DNA of 64,000 bases from the NCBI RefSeq assembly GCF_023534745.1, contig NZ_JAMHJQ010000001.1, positions 256,101 to 320,100 on the forward strand. The letters are read 5' to 3'. Both the position numbers and the translations under genes were made by a program. How positions within the stretch are numbered: the stretch's first letter is position 1; each line of letters begins with the position of its first letter. This document shows, piece by piece, positions 51,305 through 59,707 of the stretch. The DNA comes from Streptomyces sp. 35G-GA-8 (GTDB taxonomy: Bacteria; Actinomycetota; Actinomycetes; Streptomycetales; Streptomycetaceae). Below the pieces are notes generated by a model. That model ran no database searches. It was not told the origin of the DNA and saw only the letters and a list, made by a program, of their open reading frames with translations.

Positions 51305-51787
51305 ATGCGGACGAAGAAGATCAAGCCGGCCGTGGCATGCGCGATAACGGCGCTCACACTGTTCCTCACCGGATGCTCGGGCGACTCCGGCGGCCAGAGC
51401 TCGTCGGGCGGCGGTACCGGCGGCCAGAGCTCGCCCGCCGACAAACGGGCGAAGGCCAACGACTGTCTGCGCGAGAAGGGCGCCGAGGTCACGGAGCCCG
51501 GGAAGCCGGGCGAGATGGCGGCGATCCAGCCCGGGAAGCTGTCGCAGGACGAGTTCGCCCAGGCCATGAAGGACTGCGAAGTGGGCGGCGGCGGTCCGAA
51601 CGGCGGCGGCTTCACCCAGGCGCAGAAGGACAAGATGCTCGCCTACGCCGAGTGCATGCGGGACGAGGGCCTCGAATACCCGGATCCGGAGTTCGAGGGC
51701 GGTTCGGCCAAGCTCCAGCAAGTCCCGGACGGCGACAAGGACGCGTTCGCCGCCGCCGACAAGGTCTGTGCGGCGAAGACCGGCTGA
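51305..51787 (+). CDS. Small lipoprotein, first gene of the efflux operon
   Basis: 160 residues. Lipoprotein signal with lipobox LTGC at about 21-24, a Gly/Ser/Gln linker with an internal repeat (GGQSS), then a helical domain with three Cys (NDCLREKG, MKDCEVGG, YAECMRDEG) and Lys/Glu-rich sequence; a fourth Cys (KVCAAK) is near the end. No family is named, but similar proteins precede peptidoglycan-binding adaptor / ABC export genes in Streptomyces. CGGAGA precedes ATG 51305; 32 bases to the adaptor gene. Confidence 0.8.
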   Translation: MRTKKIKPAVACAITALTLFLTGCSGDSGGQSSSGGGTGGQSSPADKRAKANDCLREKGAEVTEPGKPGEMAAIQPGKLSQDEFAQAMKDCEVGGGGPNGGGFTQAQKDKMLAYAECMRDEGLEYPDPEFEGGSAKLQQVPDGDKDAFAAADKVCAAKTG

Positions 51788-51819
51788 CGCTCCCGATCGG
51801 CGAGTGAAAGGCACTCCGT

Positions 51820-52881
51820 ATGAAACACAAGAAGCTTCTGCTCACCCTCGGTGCGGCGGCGCTCGTCGCGGTGGGGGGAGCGGTGGCCGTCACCGTACCG
51901 GCCGAATCCGGCTCTGCGCCGTCGGCGGACAGCACCTCCGTACCCACCGCCACCGCCGACGTCACCAAGGGCGATCTCGTCACCACCGACACGGCCAAGG
52001 GCACACTCGGGTTCTCGGCCGAGCGCGAGATCACGGCCGGTGGGCAGGGAGTGCTCACCTGGCTGCCGTCGGGCGGCGGAACCATCGAGCGGAACGGCAC
52101 GCTGTACGAGGTCGACGGCTCCCCCGTGTTCCTGATGTACGGCCAGACCCCCGCCTACCGCGTTCTCGCCCGGGGCGACGAGGGGGAGGACGTACGCCGG
52201 CTCAAGGAGAACCTGATCGCGCTCGGCTTCGGGTCAGGTCTCGCGGCGGACGACGAGTTCACCCAGGGCACCGAGCGCGGTGTCAAGGCCTGGCAGAAGA
52301 GCAAGGGCCTGGAGCGGACCGGAAGGATCGGGCCGGACCAGATCGCCTTCGCGCCCGGTGCCGTCCGCGTACAGAACGCGGACACGTCGGTGGGCGCCCG
52401 CGTCACACCAGGCATGGCGGTGCTGACGACGACAAGCTCCGAGCGGGTCGTGCAGTTCGACCTGTCGGTGGCGAAGGCCGACAAGATCAAGGCCGGCGAC
52501 GCCGTCACGGTCGAACTGCCCGGCGGGGCCGGCGCCGAAGGCCGGATCAGCTCCATCGGACGTACGGCGCGGACGGACGAGCAGTCACCGGACAAGGAGG
52601 CGGTGATCAAGGTCACGGTGGAGTTCGACGAGCCGGAGAAGGTCTCCGGAGTCGACAAGGCACCGGTCACCGTGCGGCTGACCGGCGAGCGGCGCGAGGA
52701 TGTGCTGTCCGTACCGGTGGAAGCGCTGCTTGCCGTGGACGGCGGTGGTTTCGGCGTCCGTGTGGTGGAGGGTGACACCGCGCGGGACGTGCGGGTGAGG
52801 CTGGGGCTCTTCGCCGACGGCCGGGTCGAGGTGTCGGGCGGGGACCTGCGCGCGGGCATGAAGGTGGGGGTCCCGGCATGA
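51820..52881 (+). CDS. Periplasmic-adaptor-like protein with peptidoglycan-binding domain
   Basis: 353 residues. A single N-terminal anchor or signal (LLLTLGAAALVAVGGAVAV), a beta-rich lipoyl-like start (VTKGDLVTTDTAKGTL), a PG_binding_1 domain at about 115-170 (DEGEDVRRLKENLIALGFG..., GVKAWQKSKGL), and a beta-barrel/MP domain (about 190-340, LSVPVEALLAVDGG). It is a Gram-positive counterpart of MacA/HlyD adaptors, tying the ABC exporter to the cell wall. Stop overlaps the ATPase ATG (ATGA). Confidence 0.85.
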   Translation: MKHKKLLLTLGAAALVAVGGAVAVTVPAESGSAPSADSTSVPTATADVTKGDLVTTDTAKGTLGFSAEREITAGGQGVLTWLPSGGGTIERNGTLYEVDGSPVFLMYGQTPAYRVLARGDEGEDVRRLKENLIALGFGSGLAADDEFTQGTERGVKAWQKSKGLERTGRIGPDQIAFAPGAVRVQNADTSVGARVTPGMAVLTTTSSERVVQFDLSVAKADKIKAGDAVTVELPGGAGAEGRISSIGRTARTDEQSPDKEAVIKVTVEFDEPEKVSGVDKAPVTVRLTGERREDVLSVPVEALLAVDGGGFGVRVVEGDTARDVRVRLGLFADGRVEVSGGDLRAGMKVGVPA

Positions 52882-53603
52882 CCGCCGCGATCTCCCGTGC
52901 GCGGTCCGCCGAGACCGTCGCCGAGCTGTGTGGTGTGACCAAGGAGTATCCGGGCGGTGTGACGGCCCTGGGAGGTGTCGATCTGCGTGTCCGGGCCGGG
53001 GAACTGCTCGCCATCGTCGGGCCGTCCGGTTCGGGCAAGTCCACGCTCCTGCATATTCTGGGCACACTCGACCGGCCCACCGCCGGTACGGTCGGCATCG
53101 CGGGCCATGACGTGGGGCGGCTCCGCGACCGGCAGCTGTCCGCCCTGCGAGCCCGCCATATCGGCTTCGTCTTCCAGGCGTTCCATCTGGTCCCGGGCGC
53201 CACCGCACTGGGCAATGTCACCGAAGGGCTGCGGTACACCGGGCTGTCCTCCTCCGAGCGACGTCGCCGTGCGGCGACGGCGCTGGAACGCGTGGGGCTG
53301 GCGGACCGTATGAACCACCGGCCGGGCGCCCTCTCCGGAGGGCAGCAGCAGCGTGTGGCCATCGCGCGGGCGGTGGCAGGGGAACCGGAGCTGCTGCTGG
53401 CCGACGAGCCCACCGGGGCACTGGACTCCGCGTCCGGAGAGGCCGTTGTGGAGCTGCTGCGCGAACTCAACGCGGACGGCGCGACGATCGCCGTCATCAC
53501 CCACGACCGCGAACTCGCCGACGCGCTGCCGCGCCAGGTCCGTATCCGCGACGGACAGGTCGTCGAGGACACCTCGCGGGACATTCCGGCAGGTGCGCGA
53601 TGA
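52878..53603 (+). CDS. ABC transporter ATPase, MacB/LolD type
   Basis: 241 residues. Walker A GPSGSGKST, Q-loop VFQAFHLVPG, signature LSGGQQQRVAIARA, Walker B LLLADEPTGALD, H-loop ITHDREL. Coupled on both sides by ATGA overlaps to the adaptor and the permease; the three make a MacAB-like efflux or lipoprotein-release system. Confidence 0.95.
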   Translation: MTAAISRARSAETVAELCGVTKEYPGGVTALGGVDLRVRAGELLAIVGPSGSGKSTLLHILGTLDRPTAGTVGIAGHDVGRLRDRQLSALRARHIGFVFQAFHLVPGATALGNVTEGLRYTGLSSSERRRRAATALERVGLADRMNHRPGALSGGQQQRVAIARAVAGEPELLLADEPTGALDSASGEAVVELLRELNADGATIAVITHDRELADALPRQVRIRDGQVVEDTSRDIPAGAR

Positions 53604-54811
53604 CGAGCCGCCGCGGCCGAAGGCTCGTCCCCGCCAGGCTCGGTCTCCGGGACATCGCACAGGTCGGTTCCGCGGGGCTGCGCGGCCGGCCCGTGCGGGT
53701 CGTCCTGTCGGCGCTCGGTATCGCCATCGGGATCGCGACGATGATCGCCGTGGTCGGTATCTCCGCGTCCAGCAAGGCCAAACTCATGCGGGACCTGGAC
53801 CGGCTCGGTACCAACATGCTGGTGGTCACACCGGGCCAGTCGTTCTTCGCGGACAAGGAGGTGAAGCTCCCGAAGAGTTCACCGCGGATGGTCGGCCGGA
53901 TCGACGGTGTGGAGCAGGTCGCCGCGACCGGCGGCGTCGGCGATGTCAAGGTCTACCGCTCCGAGCACATCCCCAAGGAACGGACCGGCGGCATCCAGGT
54001 CAACGCCGCCACGGAGAACCTCAAGAACACACTGCGCGGCGCCATGGCCACGGGCACCTGGCTCAACGGCGCCACCGGTTCCTATCCCTCCGTCGTCCTC
54101 GGACACTCCGCGGCCAGGCGGCTGGGCATCACCGAGGCCGGTCAGCGGATCTGGCTGGGCGAGGAGTACTACACGGTCCTCGGTGTCCTTCAACCGCTGC
54201 CGCTCGCGCCCGAGATCGACAGCTCCGCGCTGGTGGGCTGGGAGGCGGCACGGAAGCGCCTCGGATTCGACGGCCATCCGACATCGCTCTACGAACGGTC
54301 GGCCGACGACGAGGTCGCGCGGGTACGGGAGTTGCTGGCGCGGACGGTCAACCCGCAGGCGCCTCATGAGGTGATGGTCTCCGACCCGTCGGCCGCGCTC
54401 CAGGCGAAGACCGCCTCCGAGGGAGCCTTCTCCAGTCTGCTGCTCGGGCTCGGCGGGGTCGCGCTGCTGGTCGGCGGGGTCGGCATCGCCAACACCATGA
54501 TCATCTCCGTACTGGAACGGAAACACGAGATCGGTCTGAGACGGTCCTTCGGATCCACCCGCGGCCAGATCCGGATCCAGTTCGTCACCGAATCGCTCAT
54601 GCTCTCCGGGCTGGGCGGGCTGGCCGGCGTCGCCCTCGGGGCACTGGCCACGTACATCTACGTCGGCGCCACCGGGATGCCCTGGACGATTCCGCCCTGG
54701 GCGATGGCGGGCGGCTTCGGAGCGACGCTGGTCATCGGTACGATCGCCGGGCTCTATCCGGCGGTCCGCGCGTCGAGGATGTCCCCGACGCTGGCCCTGC
54801 ACGCCTCGTAG
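53600..54811 (+). CDS. FtsX/MacB-family ABC transporter permease
   Basis: 403 residues. MacB layout: N-terminal helix (about 35-55, VVLSALGIAIGIATMIAVVG), a large extracytoplasmic MacB_PCD domain (about 60-270), and three C-terminal helices with the FtsX core (VGGVGIANTMIISVLERKHEIGLRRSFG in pieces). It completes the adaptor-ATPase-permease export complex. The substrate is unknown. Confidence 0.93.
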   Translation: MTSRRGRRLVPARLGLRDIAQVGSAGLRGRPVRVVLSALGIAIGIATMIAVVGISASSKAKLMRDLDRLGTNMLVVTPGQSFFADKEVKLPKSSPRMVGRIDGVEQVAATGGVGDVKVYRSEHIPKERTGGIQVNAATENLKNTLRGAMATGTWLNGATGSYPSVVLGHSAARRLGITEAGQRIWLGEEYYTVLGVLQPLPLAPEIDSSALVGWEAARKRLGFDGHPTSLYERSADDEVARVRELLARTVNPQAPHEVMVSDPSAALQAKTASEGAFSSLLLGLGGVALLVGGVGIANTMIISVLERKHEIGLRRSFGSTRGQIRIQFVTESLMLSGLGGLAGVALGALATYIYVGATGMPWTIPPWAMAGGFGATLVIGTIAGLYPAVRASRMSPTLALHAS

Positions 54812-54816
54812 GACAG

Positions 54817-54848
54817 CCGGCCCGTCCTCGGTGGTGGGGACGGGCCGG
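54817..54848. terminator. Bidirectional terminator between efflux operon and secreted protein gene
   Basis: Perfect 11-base arms (54817-54827, 54838-54848) with a 10-base loop, between two convergent genes. Confidence 0.75.
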
Positions 54849-54855
54849 ACGGCGT

Positions 54856-55815
54856 TCAGGGAGTCAGCGCGAGAGGTTCGAGCGTCACCGAGGCGTTGGA
54901 GACCTGGGTCTTGAGATCGGTCCCCTTGCCGCTGTTGACCATCTGGGCCGCCTCGATCTGGGAGCTCGCGGGAATGCCGTCGCCACCGAGATACGCGGCA
55001 TACTTTCTCGCCAGTTCGGTGAAGTCGACGGTTACCCGGGTGGTGGCCTTCGCCGTGATCTGCTGGCCGGGCACGGTGAGGCGGCAGCCATTGGCACAGT
55101 TATTCGTCCACATCACGCCGTCACCGTTCGGAGGTTCCATGAACCCCCCGGGATTGAAGTGAACCACCGAGATGACATTCAGCTTGCCGTTGACCCAGTA
55201 GATCAGATCCGTCGTCAGGATCGCCCGCTGCTCCTCGCAGGAGAAGCCTCCCGTCTGCTCCGCGTAGGCGTCGTAGGAGACCTTGAGCCGCCCGTCCGAG
55301 AAGTGATAGGTGGAACCGTCGGCCTTCCGGCGCAGCGAACTCGACGGGTAGTGGTAGGAGAACGCGACCTCACGCAACTCGCAACCGGTCGTCCCCGTCG
55401 CATTGTTCTGCATCGTCAGGGTCAGTGGTGAACCGGTGCTCCCCCAGACCTGGGTGTCGTAGCCCGGGTATTTCCGGAACTGCTCCCGGGTCCAGTTGTA
55501 GGTGACGAAGTCCCAGGCAGGACACGCCTTTCCAGCCGCGCCCGTATAGGGAAAACGGCTGAAGCACCGGTCGTCGACCCGCTGGCGGTCGTCCACGGGG
55601 CCGCAGCCCGAGGTGTCATGGAAATCCTCTGTGGTGGCCGCCGGGATGCTCTCCGGCTCACGCACCACGCCGAAGCAGCGGTTCTCGGGGCCCGGGTCGA
55701 ACACGACGGACGTCGATTCCGTGACCCCGGCCGCCGCCGGGCTGGGAGTGCCGACAAGGAAGAAGAGCAGGGCGGCCATGGCCGCTCCGGTGACGGCTCT
55801 GGACAGTGGTCTCAT
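54856..55815 (-). CDS. Secreted protein of unknown function
   Basis: 319 residues. Signal peptide 1-29 (ends SPAAAG). The mature part is rich in aromatic residues and Cys (at least eight: RCFGVV, SGCGPVDD, DRCFSRF, ACPAWDF, TGCELRE, FSCEEQR, NCANGCRL), suggesting a disulphide-bonded extracellular fold; WDFVTYNWTREQFRKYPGYD (in part) and a C-terminal segment of charged helices are the clearest features. I recognise no family. ATG 55815 is preferred to TTG 55818; GGAG lies upstream. A four-tract G-quadruplex motif is 69-100 bases upstream. Confidence 0.75.
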   Translation of the reverse strand: MRPLSRAVTGAAMAALLFFLVGTPSPAAAGVTESTSVVFDPGPENRCFGVVREPESIPAATTEDFHDTSGCGPVDDRQRVDDRCFSRFPYTGAAGKACPAWDFVTYNWTREQFRKYPGYDTQVWGSTGSPLTLTMQNNATGTTGCELREVAFSYHYPSSSLRRKADGSTYHFSDGRLKVSYDAYAEQTGGFSCEEQRAILTTDLIYWVNGKLNVISVVHFNPGGFMEPPNGDGVMWTNNCANGCRLTVPGQQITAKATTRVTVDFTELARKYAAYLGGDGIPASSQIEAAQMVNSGKGTDLKTQVSNASVTLEPLALTP

Positions 55816-56238
55816 CAAGGCGCTCCGGTGGTGTTGGCCGACCCGGCCGAAGGTGAATTCGCGACCAATTCGGCCCGACCGGTGGGGGGTTGTGGGGGGT
55901 GGGGGGTGTGGGGGGAATCCCTGGGGCAGGACCGTAGGCGAGCCATTCGCGGGATGACAAGCGATCAGGCGCCGCGATTTCCGTGTGGAGCGAGGACCGT
56001 GCCGTAGCCGAAGAACTGCTCATGCGCGGTGAGCGAACGAATGTCCAACCCGTCCGCGTGGGACGGCGGCAGAATGCCCGTCAATTCGGCCCCGGGGACT
56101 TTTCGGCGGGCCTGCCGCCCGGGGATCGTTCGCGCAGTGTGTTTTGATCCTCCGGTACTCACATGTCCCGAATCCCCGTAATCCCCGCGTATGGGCAGGA
56201 GGCTCTACTGTCGCGCGGACCAATCGAAGGAGCACCTG
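55816..56238. other. 423-base region between divergent genes
   Basis: It contains the promoter of the minus-strand secreted protein gene, a G-quadruplex motif and, at 55965-56162 on the minus strand, a 65-codon GTG-started reading frame with fairly coding-like codon use but no recognisable domain or strong ribosome binding site. I leave that frame unassigned. Confidence 0.4.
55884..55915 (+). other. Four-tract G-quadruplex motif
   Basis: Four runs of exactly six G (55884-55889, 55894-55899, 55901-55906, 55910-55915) separated by TTGT, T and TGT. This fits a very stable intramolecular quadruplex. For the minus-strand secreted protein gene it lies on the template strand, within the promoter or leader. 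Confidence 0.85.
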
Positions 56239-56952
56239 GTGGCGGATTCCTTGCAGGGCGAGACGGTCCTTGTGGTCGGACGCGGGAGCGGCATCGCGCG
56301 GGCGATTGTCGACTCCGCCGCGGCCGAGGGGGCCCGTGTGATCGCCGCGGGTCGCAACCGGGATGCGCTCGCGACCGCGTACAAGGACACCGGCGTCTCC
56401 GTGAAGAGCGTCGACATGACGGACGAGACCTCGATCGCGGCGCTCGCGGACGAGGTGGGCGGCGTCCACCACGTGGTGTCCACGGCATCGGCCAGGGCAC
56501 GCGGCGCCGTCCGCGACCTGACGCCGGAGGCGATCCTGCTGTCCTTCCACACGAAGGTCGTGGGCCCGATCATGCTGGCCAAGCACTTCGCGCCGAAGAT
56601 GCCGAGGACAGGATCGTTCGTACTGTTCTCGGGGGTGGCCGCTCTTGAGCCGGATCCCGGATATCTCGGGGTGGCGGCGACCAACGGCTCGGTGAACGTG
56701 GTGATCCGTTCACTGGCCGTGGAACTCGCCCCACTGCGGGTGAACGCCATCTCCCCGGGAACCGTCGACACCGGTGCGTGGGACGGGCTGGGCGAGAAGA
56801 AGGACGCCTTCCTGGAGACGAAGTCCGCGACCAACCCCGCACGCAGGATCGGCACACCCGAGGACATCGCCCAGGCCGTGCTGTTCGCCCTGACCAACAC
56901 CTTCATGACCGGTGTCAGCCTGGCGGTCGACGGAGGGCAGCCGCTCGTGTGA
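56239..56952 (+). CDS. Atypical SDR-family protein lacking the catalytic Tyr/Lys
   Basis: 237 residues. SDR fold with cofactor loop VGRGSGIARAI, a VSTASARARG block at the NNAG position, active-site-like Ser (VLFSGVAALEPD), and a C-terminal SLAVDGGQPLV. At the catalytic position the sequence is V-AAT-N in place of YxxxK, and the cofactor loop is also divergent. It may bind NAD(P)H as a sensor or bind another ligand without catalysing redox chemistry. GTG 56239 has AAGGAG upstream; the ATG at 56191 would add an unrelated tail. Confidence 0.8.
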   Translation: MADSLQGETVLVVGRGSGIARAIVDSAAAEGARVIAAGRNRDALATAYKDTGVSVKSVDMTDETSIAALADEVGGVHHVVSTASARARGAVRDLTPEAILLSFHTKVVGPIMLAKHFAPKMPRTGSFVLFSGVAALEPDPGYLGVAATNGSVNVVIRSLAVELAPLRVNAISPGTVDTGAWDGLGEKKDAFLETKSATNPARRIGTPEDIAQAVLFALTNTFMTGVSLAVDGGQPLV

Positions 56953-57005
56953 GCGGCGCAGGGCCGTTCCCCGCGTGTCACTGGCGGCCAGGGGTCGGGG
57001 GCCGG

Positions 57006-57182
57006 CTATTCCTCGCGTTCGAGTTCGGCCCGGGCACGCTCGGCGTCAAGGTCCTCCTGCGCGGCACGGTAGATGTCGTCGGCCAGCTTGCGGGCGGCCT
57101 TCGGGTCGTGCGCCGTGGAGACCTTCCGGATCCGGTCGGCCCATTCCTCCATGTCGCGGGAGTGTTCGGCGTTCTTGCTCAC
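57006..57182 (-). CDS. Small acidic helical protein
   Basis: 58 residues, Glu/Asp/Arg/Ala-rich and predicted all-helical (DMEEWADRIRKV..., KAARKLADDIYRAAQ). GTG 57182 with AAAGG about 7 bases upstream. Function unknown. Divergent from the MOSC fusion gene. Confidence 0.55.
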   Translation of the reverse strand: MSKNAEHSRDMEEWADRIRKVSTAHDPKAARKLADDIYRAAQEDLDAERARAELEREE

Positions 57183-57270
57183 ATAACCTTTGTACCTTTT
57201 GGTGGGCTTCTCTGCCTGTCGTGGCGGCGGGCGGACCTGGTGTGCGGCGGCGCCGCGCTGGGAGGATGCG

Positions 57271-59001
57271 ATGGCGACCCTGCTGTCAGTCAATGTGGGA
57301 CTGCCGAAGGACGTGCCCTGGCAGGGCAGAACCGTACACACGGGAGCGTGGAAGTATCCCGTCGACGGCCCCCGGATGGTGCGCCGCCTCAACATCGACG
57401 GAGACGGCCAGGGCGACCTTCAGGGCCATGGCGGGGAGCAGCGGGCGGTCCTCGTCTACCAGACGCAGTCGTACGCGTACTGGCGCGAGGTTCTGGAGCG
57501 CGACGATCTCGAATTCGGCCGGTTCGGGGAGAACTTCACCGTGGACGGGCTGGCGGACGACGAGGTGTGCGTCGGCGACCGGTACCGCATCGGTGAAGCC
57601 GAGTTCGAGGTGACCCAGCCGCGTGTGACCTGTTACCGGGTCGGCATGCGGCTGAACGAACCGCGCATGGCCTCCCTGCTGGTCGCCCACCACCGCCCCG
57701 GCTTCTACCTCCGTGTCATCACCGAGGGCCGGGTCCGCGCGGGAGACCGGATCACACGGACCCGTACCGGCAAGGGGTCGCTGACCGTCGCCGACATCGA
57801 CGCCCTCCTCTATCTCCCGGGGGCCGATCCGGCCAAGCTGCGTGCCGCCCTGAGCATCGAGGCGCTCAGCCCCGGCTGGCGGCAGTCCTTCGAGGACATG
57901 AGCCGCCGGCTCGACCAGCCGCCCGGCCCCGCGCCCGCCGCGCCGGGGTGGAAGGGCTTCAAGCGGCTGCGCGTGAGCCGGGTCGCCACCGAGACCCCGG
58001 TGGTCGCCTCGTTCTATCTGCGGTCCCCGGACTCCGGGCCACTGCCGGCAGCCATGCCCGGCCAGTATCTGAGTGTGCGGATTCCCGGAGAGGGCGGGCA
58101 GCGTCCGGTGCGTTCGTATTCGCTGTCCTCCGCTCCCGGCGCCGCCGAGTACCGGATCAGTGTCAAACGCGAGGAACACGGCGAAGTCAGCACCTACCTC
58201 CACACGCGTCTGAAGAGGGGCGATATCATCGAGGCGGCCGCCCCACGCGGGGCGTTCGTGCTGACCGGGGAGCACACGCCCGTGGCGCTGTTCTCGGCGG
58301 GAATCGGTGTCACCCCCGTACTGGCGATGCTGTACGCGCTGGCCGGTGAGCACAGCTCCCGTGCCGTGTGGTGGGTGCACACCGCACGGGAACCCGGGCA
58401 GCACGCCTTCGCGGAGGAGTCCCGGCACCTGCTCGCGCGGCTGCCCAACGCCCGCGCCTTCCTCTACTACACCGCCCCGGACCTCCAGGTCGCCGAGGGA
58501 CCCTACGTCACCCACGGTCGCATGACCAGCGAAAACATCCGGGAACTGGGCATCCCCGGCGACGCGCACGCCTACCTGTGCGGGCCGACGGGCTTCATGT
58601 CGGACGTGACGTCCGCTCTCCAGTTGGCGGGGCTGAGCGGTTCGCACATCCACACCGAGGTCTTCGGCGCGCTGACGGCCATCAACCCGGGCGTCACGGA
58701 TCGTGTGACCGGACGCCCCCACCAGCCGCCCGGCCCCCTGGGCACGGGGCCCTCCGTCACCTTCGCCCGCAGCGGACTGTCCACCCGCTGGTCGGACCGG
58801 TACGGAACGCTGCTGGAGCTGGCGGAGGCGTGCGACATCCCCACCCGCTGGTCCTGCCGTACCGGGGTGTGCCACACCTGCGCCACCCCCCTGCTCACCG
58901 GCCAGGTCCAGTACACAACGCAGCCCCTGGAGGATCCCGCCTCGGGTGAAGCTCTGCCGTGCTGCAGCATCCCCGCCACGGACGTGATTCTCGACCTGTG
59001 A
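57271..59001 (+). CDS. Three-domain fusion: MOSC - FAD/NAD(P) reductase - [2Fe-2S] ferredoxin
   Basis: 576 residues. MOSC domain of the YiiM type in residues 1-220 (GDGQGDLQGHGGEQRAVLVYQ in part, GENFTVDGL, conserved Cys in QPRVTCYRVG); ferredoxin-reductase domain about 230-470 (RPVRSYSLSSAPG FAD site, FSAGIGVTPVLAMLYAL, AYLCGPTGFM NAD site); plant-type ferredoxin 490-576 with CRTGVCHTC and a fourth Cys in LPCCS. MOSC enzymes use molybdenum cofactor to reduce N-hydroxylated compounds; here electrons from NAD(P)H would reach it within a single chain. GGGAGGATG precedes ATG 57271. Confidence 0.9.
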   Translation: MATLLSVNVGLPKDVPWQGRTVHTGAWKYPVDGPRMVRRLNIDGDGQGDLQGHGGEQRAVLVYQTQSYAYWREVLERDDLEFGRFGENFTVDGLADDEVCVGDRYRIGEAEFEVTQPRVTCYRVGMRLNEPRMASLLVAHHRPGFYLRVITEGRVRAGDRITRTRTGKGSLTVADIDALLYLPGADPAKLRAALSIEALSPGWRQSFEDMSRRLDQPPGPAPAAPGWKGFKRLRVSRVATETPVVASFYLRSPDSGPLPAAMPGQYLSVRIPGEGGQRPVRSYSLSSAPGAAEYRISVKREEHGEVSTYLHTRLKRGDIIEAAAPRGAFVLTGEHTPVALFSAGIGVTPVLAMLYALAGEHSSRAVWWVHTAREPGQHAFAEESRHLLARLPNARAFLYYTAPDLQVAEGPYVTHGRMTSENIRELGIPGDAHAYLCGPTGFMSDVTSALQLAGLSGSHIHTEVFGALTAINPGVTDRVTGRPHQPPGPLGTGPSVTFARSGLSTRWSDRYGTLLELAEACDIPTRWSCRTGVCHTCATPLLTGQVQYTTQPLEDPASGEALPCCSIPATDVILDL

Positions 59002-59029
59002 GCCGGCTCCGGGCCGGCCGGACCCTTTT

Positions 59030-59545
59030 CTAGGGGTTCTGGGCTTCCTTGACGCGCTGATAGTGGCGCCGGGCCTTCATCCGGTTGCCGCACTCGGCCA
59101 TGGAGCACCACCGGGCGCTGTTGGGCTTGCTGCGATCGAGAAGGAAGCGTTGGCACTCCGTGTTCGCGCACGGCCTGAGCCGTCCCGGCCTGGCCTGCTG
59201 GAGGCCGGCCCAGGTCAGTACGGTCTCAACCGCCAGACGACGCGCCTCGGGTGCCCGAAGGGACCATTCGAGCTTGCCGTCCGAGAGGTCGGGAACGCTG
59301 CTGACGCCCTCAAGGAATGCGCCCAGGCACGCCGGCTCGCGCTCGCCTCTCACCACGTCCTGAAGTGCGTCGCGTACGGCGATGAGGCAGCCGAGTTCAT
59401 CGCTCGACCCACTCCCCCCGTGGTCACGCGCCCATGCGCGGCCCGCCGAGGGTGTGCCGAGGGCGTCGTGTGTCGTGCCCTCGACCACGGGGGTCGTGTT
59501 GAGCAGTGCCAGCAGTGTGTCTTCTTGAGTCCTGTCGATCACCAC
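59030..59545 (-). CDS. CGNR zinc-finger transcriptional regulator
   Basis: 171 residues. N-terminal ABATE-type domain and a C-terminal CGNR zinc finger: CANTECQRFLLDRS...RWCSMAECGNRMKARRHYQR with four Cys ligands. Such proteins are DNA-binding regulators with an N-terminal stress-response domain. Start is one of two consecutive GTG codons (59545, 59542). Divergent from an alpha/beta hydrolase; the shared spacer has a strong palindrome, suggesting autoregulation and control of the hydrolase. Confidence 0.88.
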   Translation of the reverse strand: MVIDRTQEDTLLALLNTTPVVEGTTHDALGTPSAGRAWARDHGGSGSSDELGCLIAVRDALQDVVRGEREPACLGAFLEGVSSVPDLSDGKLEWSLRAPEARRLAVETVLTWAGLQQARPGRLRPCANTECQRFLLDRSKPNSARWCSMAECGNRMKARRHYQRVKEAQNP

Positions 59546-59555
59546 ACCCCGCCCC

Positions 59556-59583
59556 TAACCTGTTTTCCACTGTTGACAGGTTA
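59556..59583. promoter_or_regulatory. Candidate CGNR operator
   Basis: TAACCTGT-N12-ACAGGTTA, perfect eight-base arms, 11 bases upstream of the CGNR start. Confidence 0.6.
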
Positions 59584-59626
59584 CCCCACCCTCACACCGA
59601 CCCTCACCGTCACCCGTCGGCACACC

Positions 59627-59691
59627 TAACCATTAAAGCTGACTTGACGAGTTAGATGTCACGTGCTGCACTGTAACTAACCGTTCAAAGC
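59627..59691. promoter_or_regulatory. Direct repeats and promoter-like elements before the hydrolase
   Basis: TAACCATTAAAGC (59627-59639) and TAACCGTTCAAAGC (59678-59691) are near-identical direct repeats. Between them lies a possible promoter: TTGACG (59644-59649), 17 bases, TGCACT (59667-59672). The first half resembles the TAACC arm of the palindrome at 59556. Confidence 0.4.
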
Positions 59692-59707
59692 AATCTTGGA
59701 GGTTGGC

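Noticed and set aside
55965-56162. 65-codon minus-strand frame
   Set aside because: No strong ribosome binding site, no recognisable domain, rare codons near the start; evidence is too weak for a gene call.
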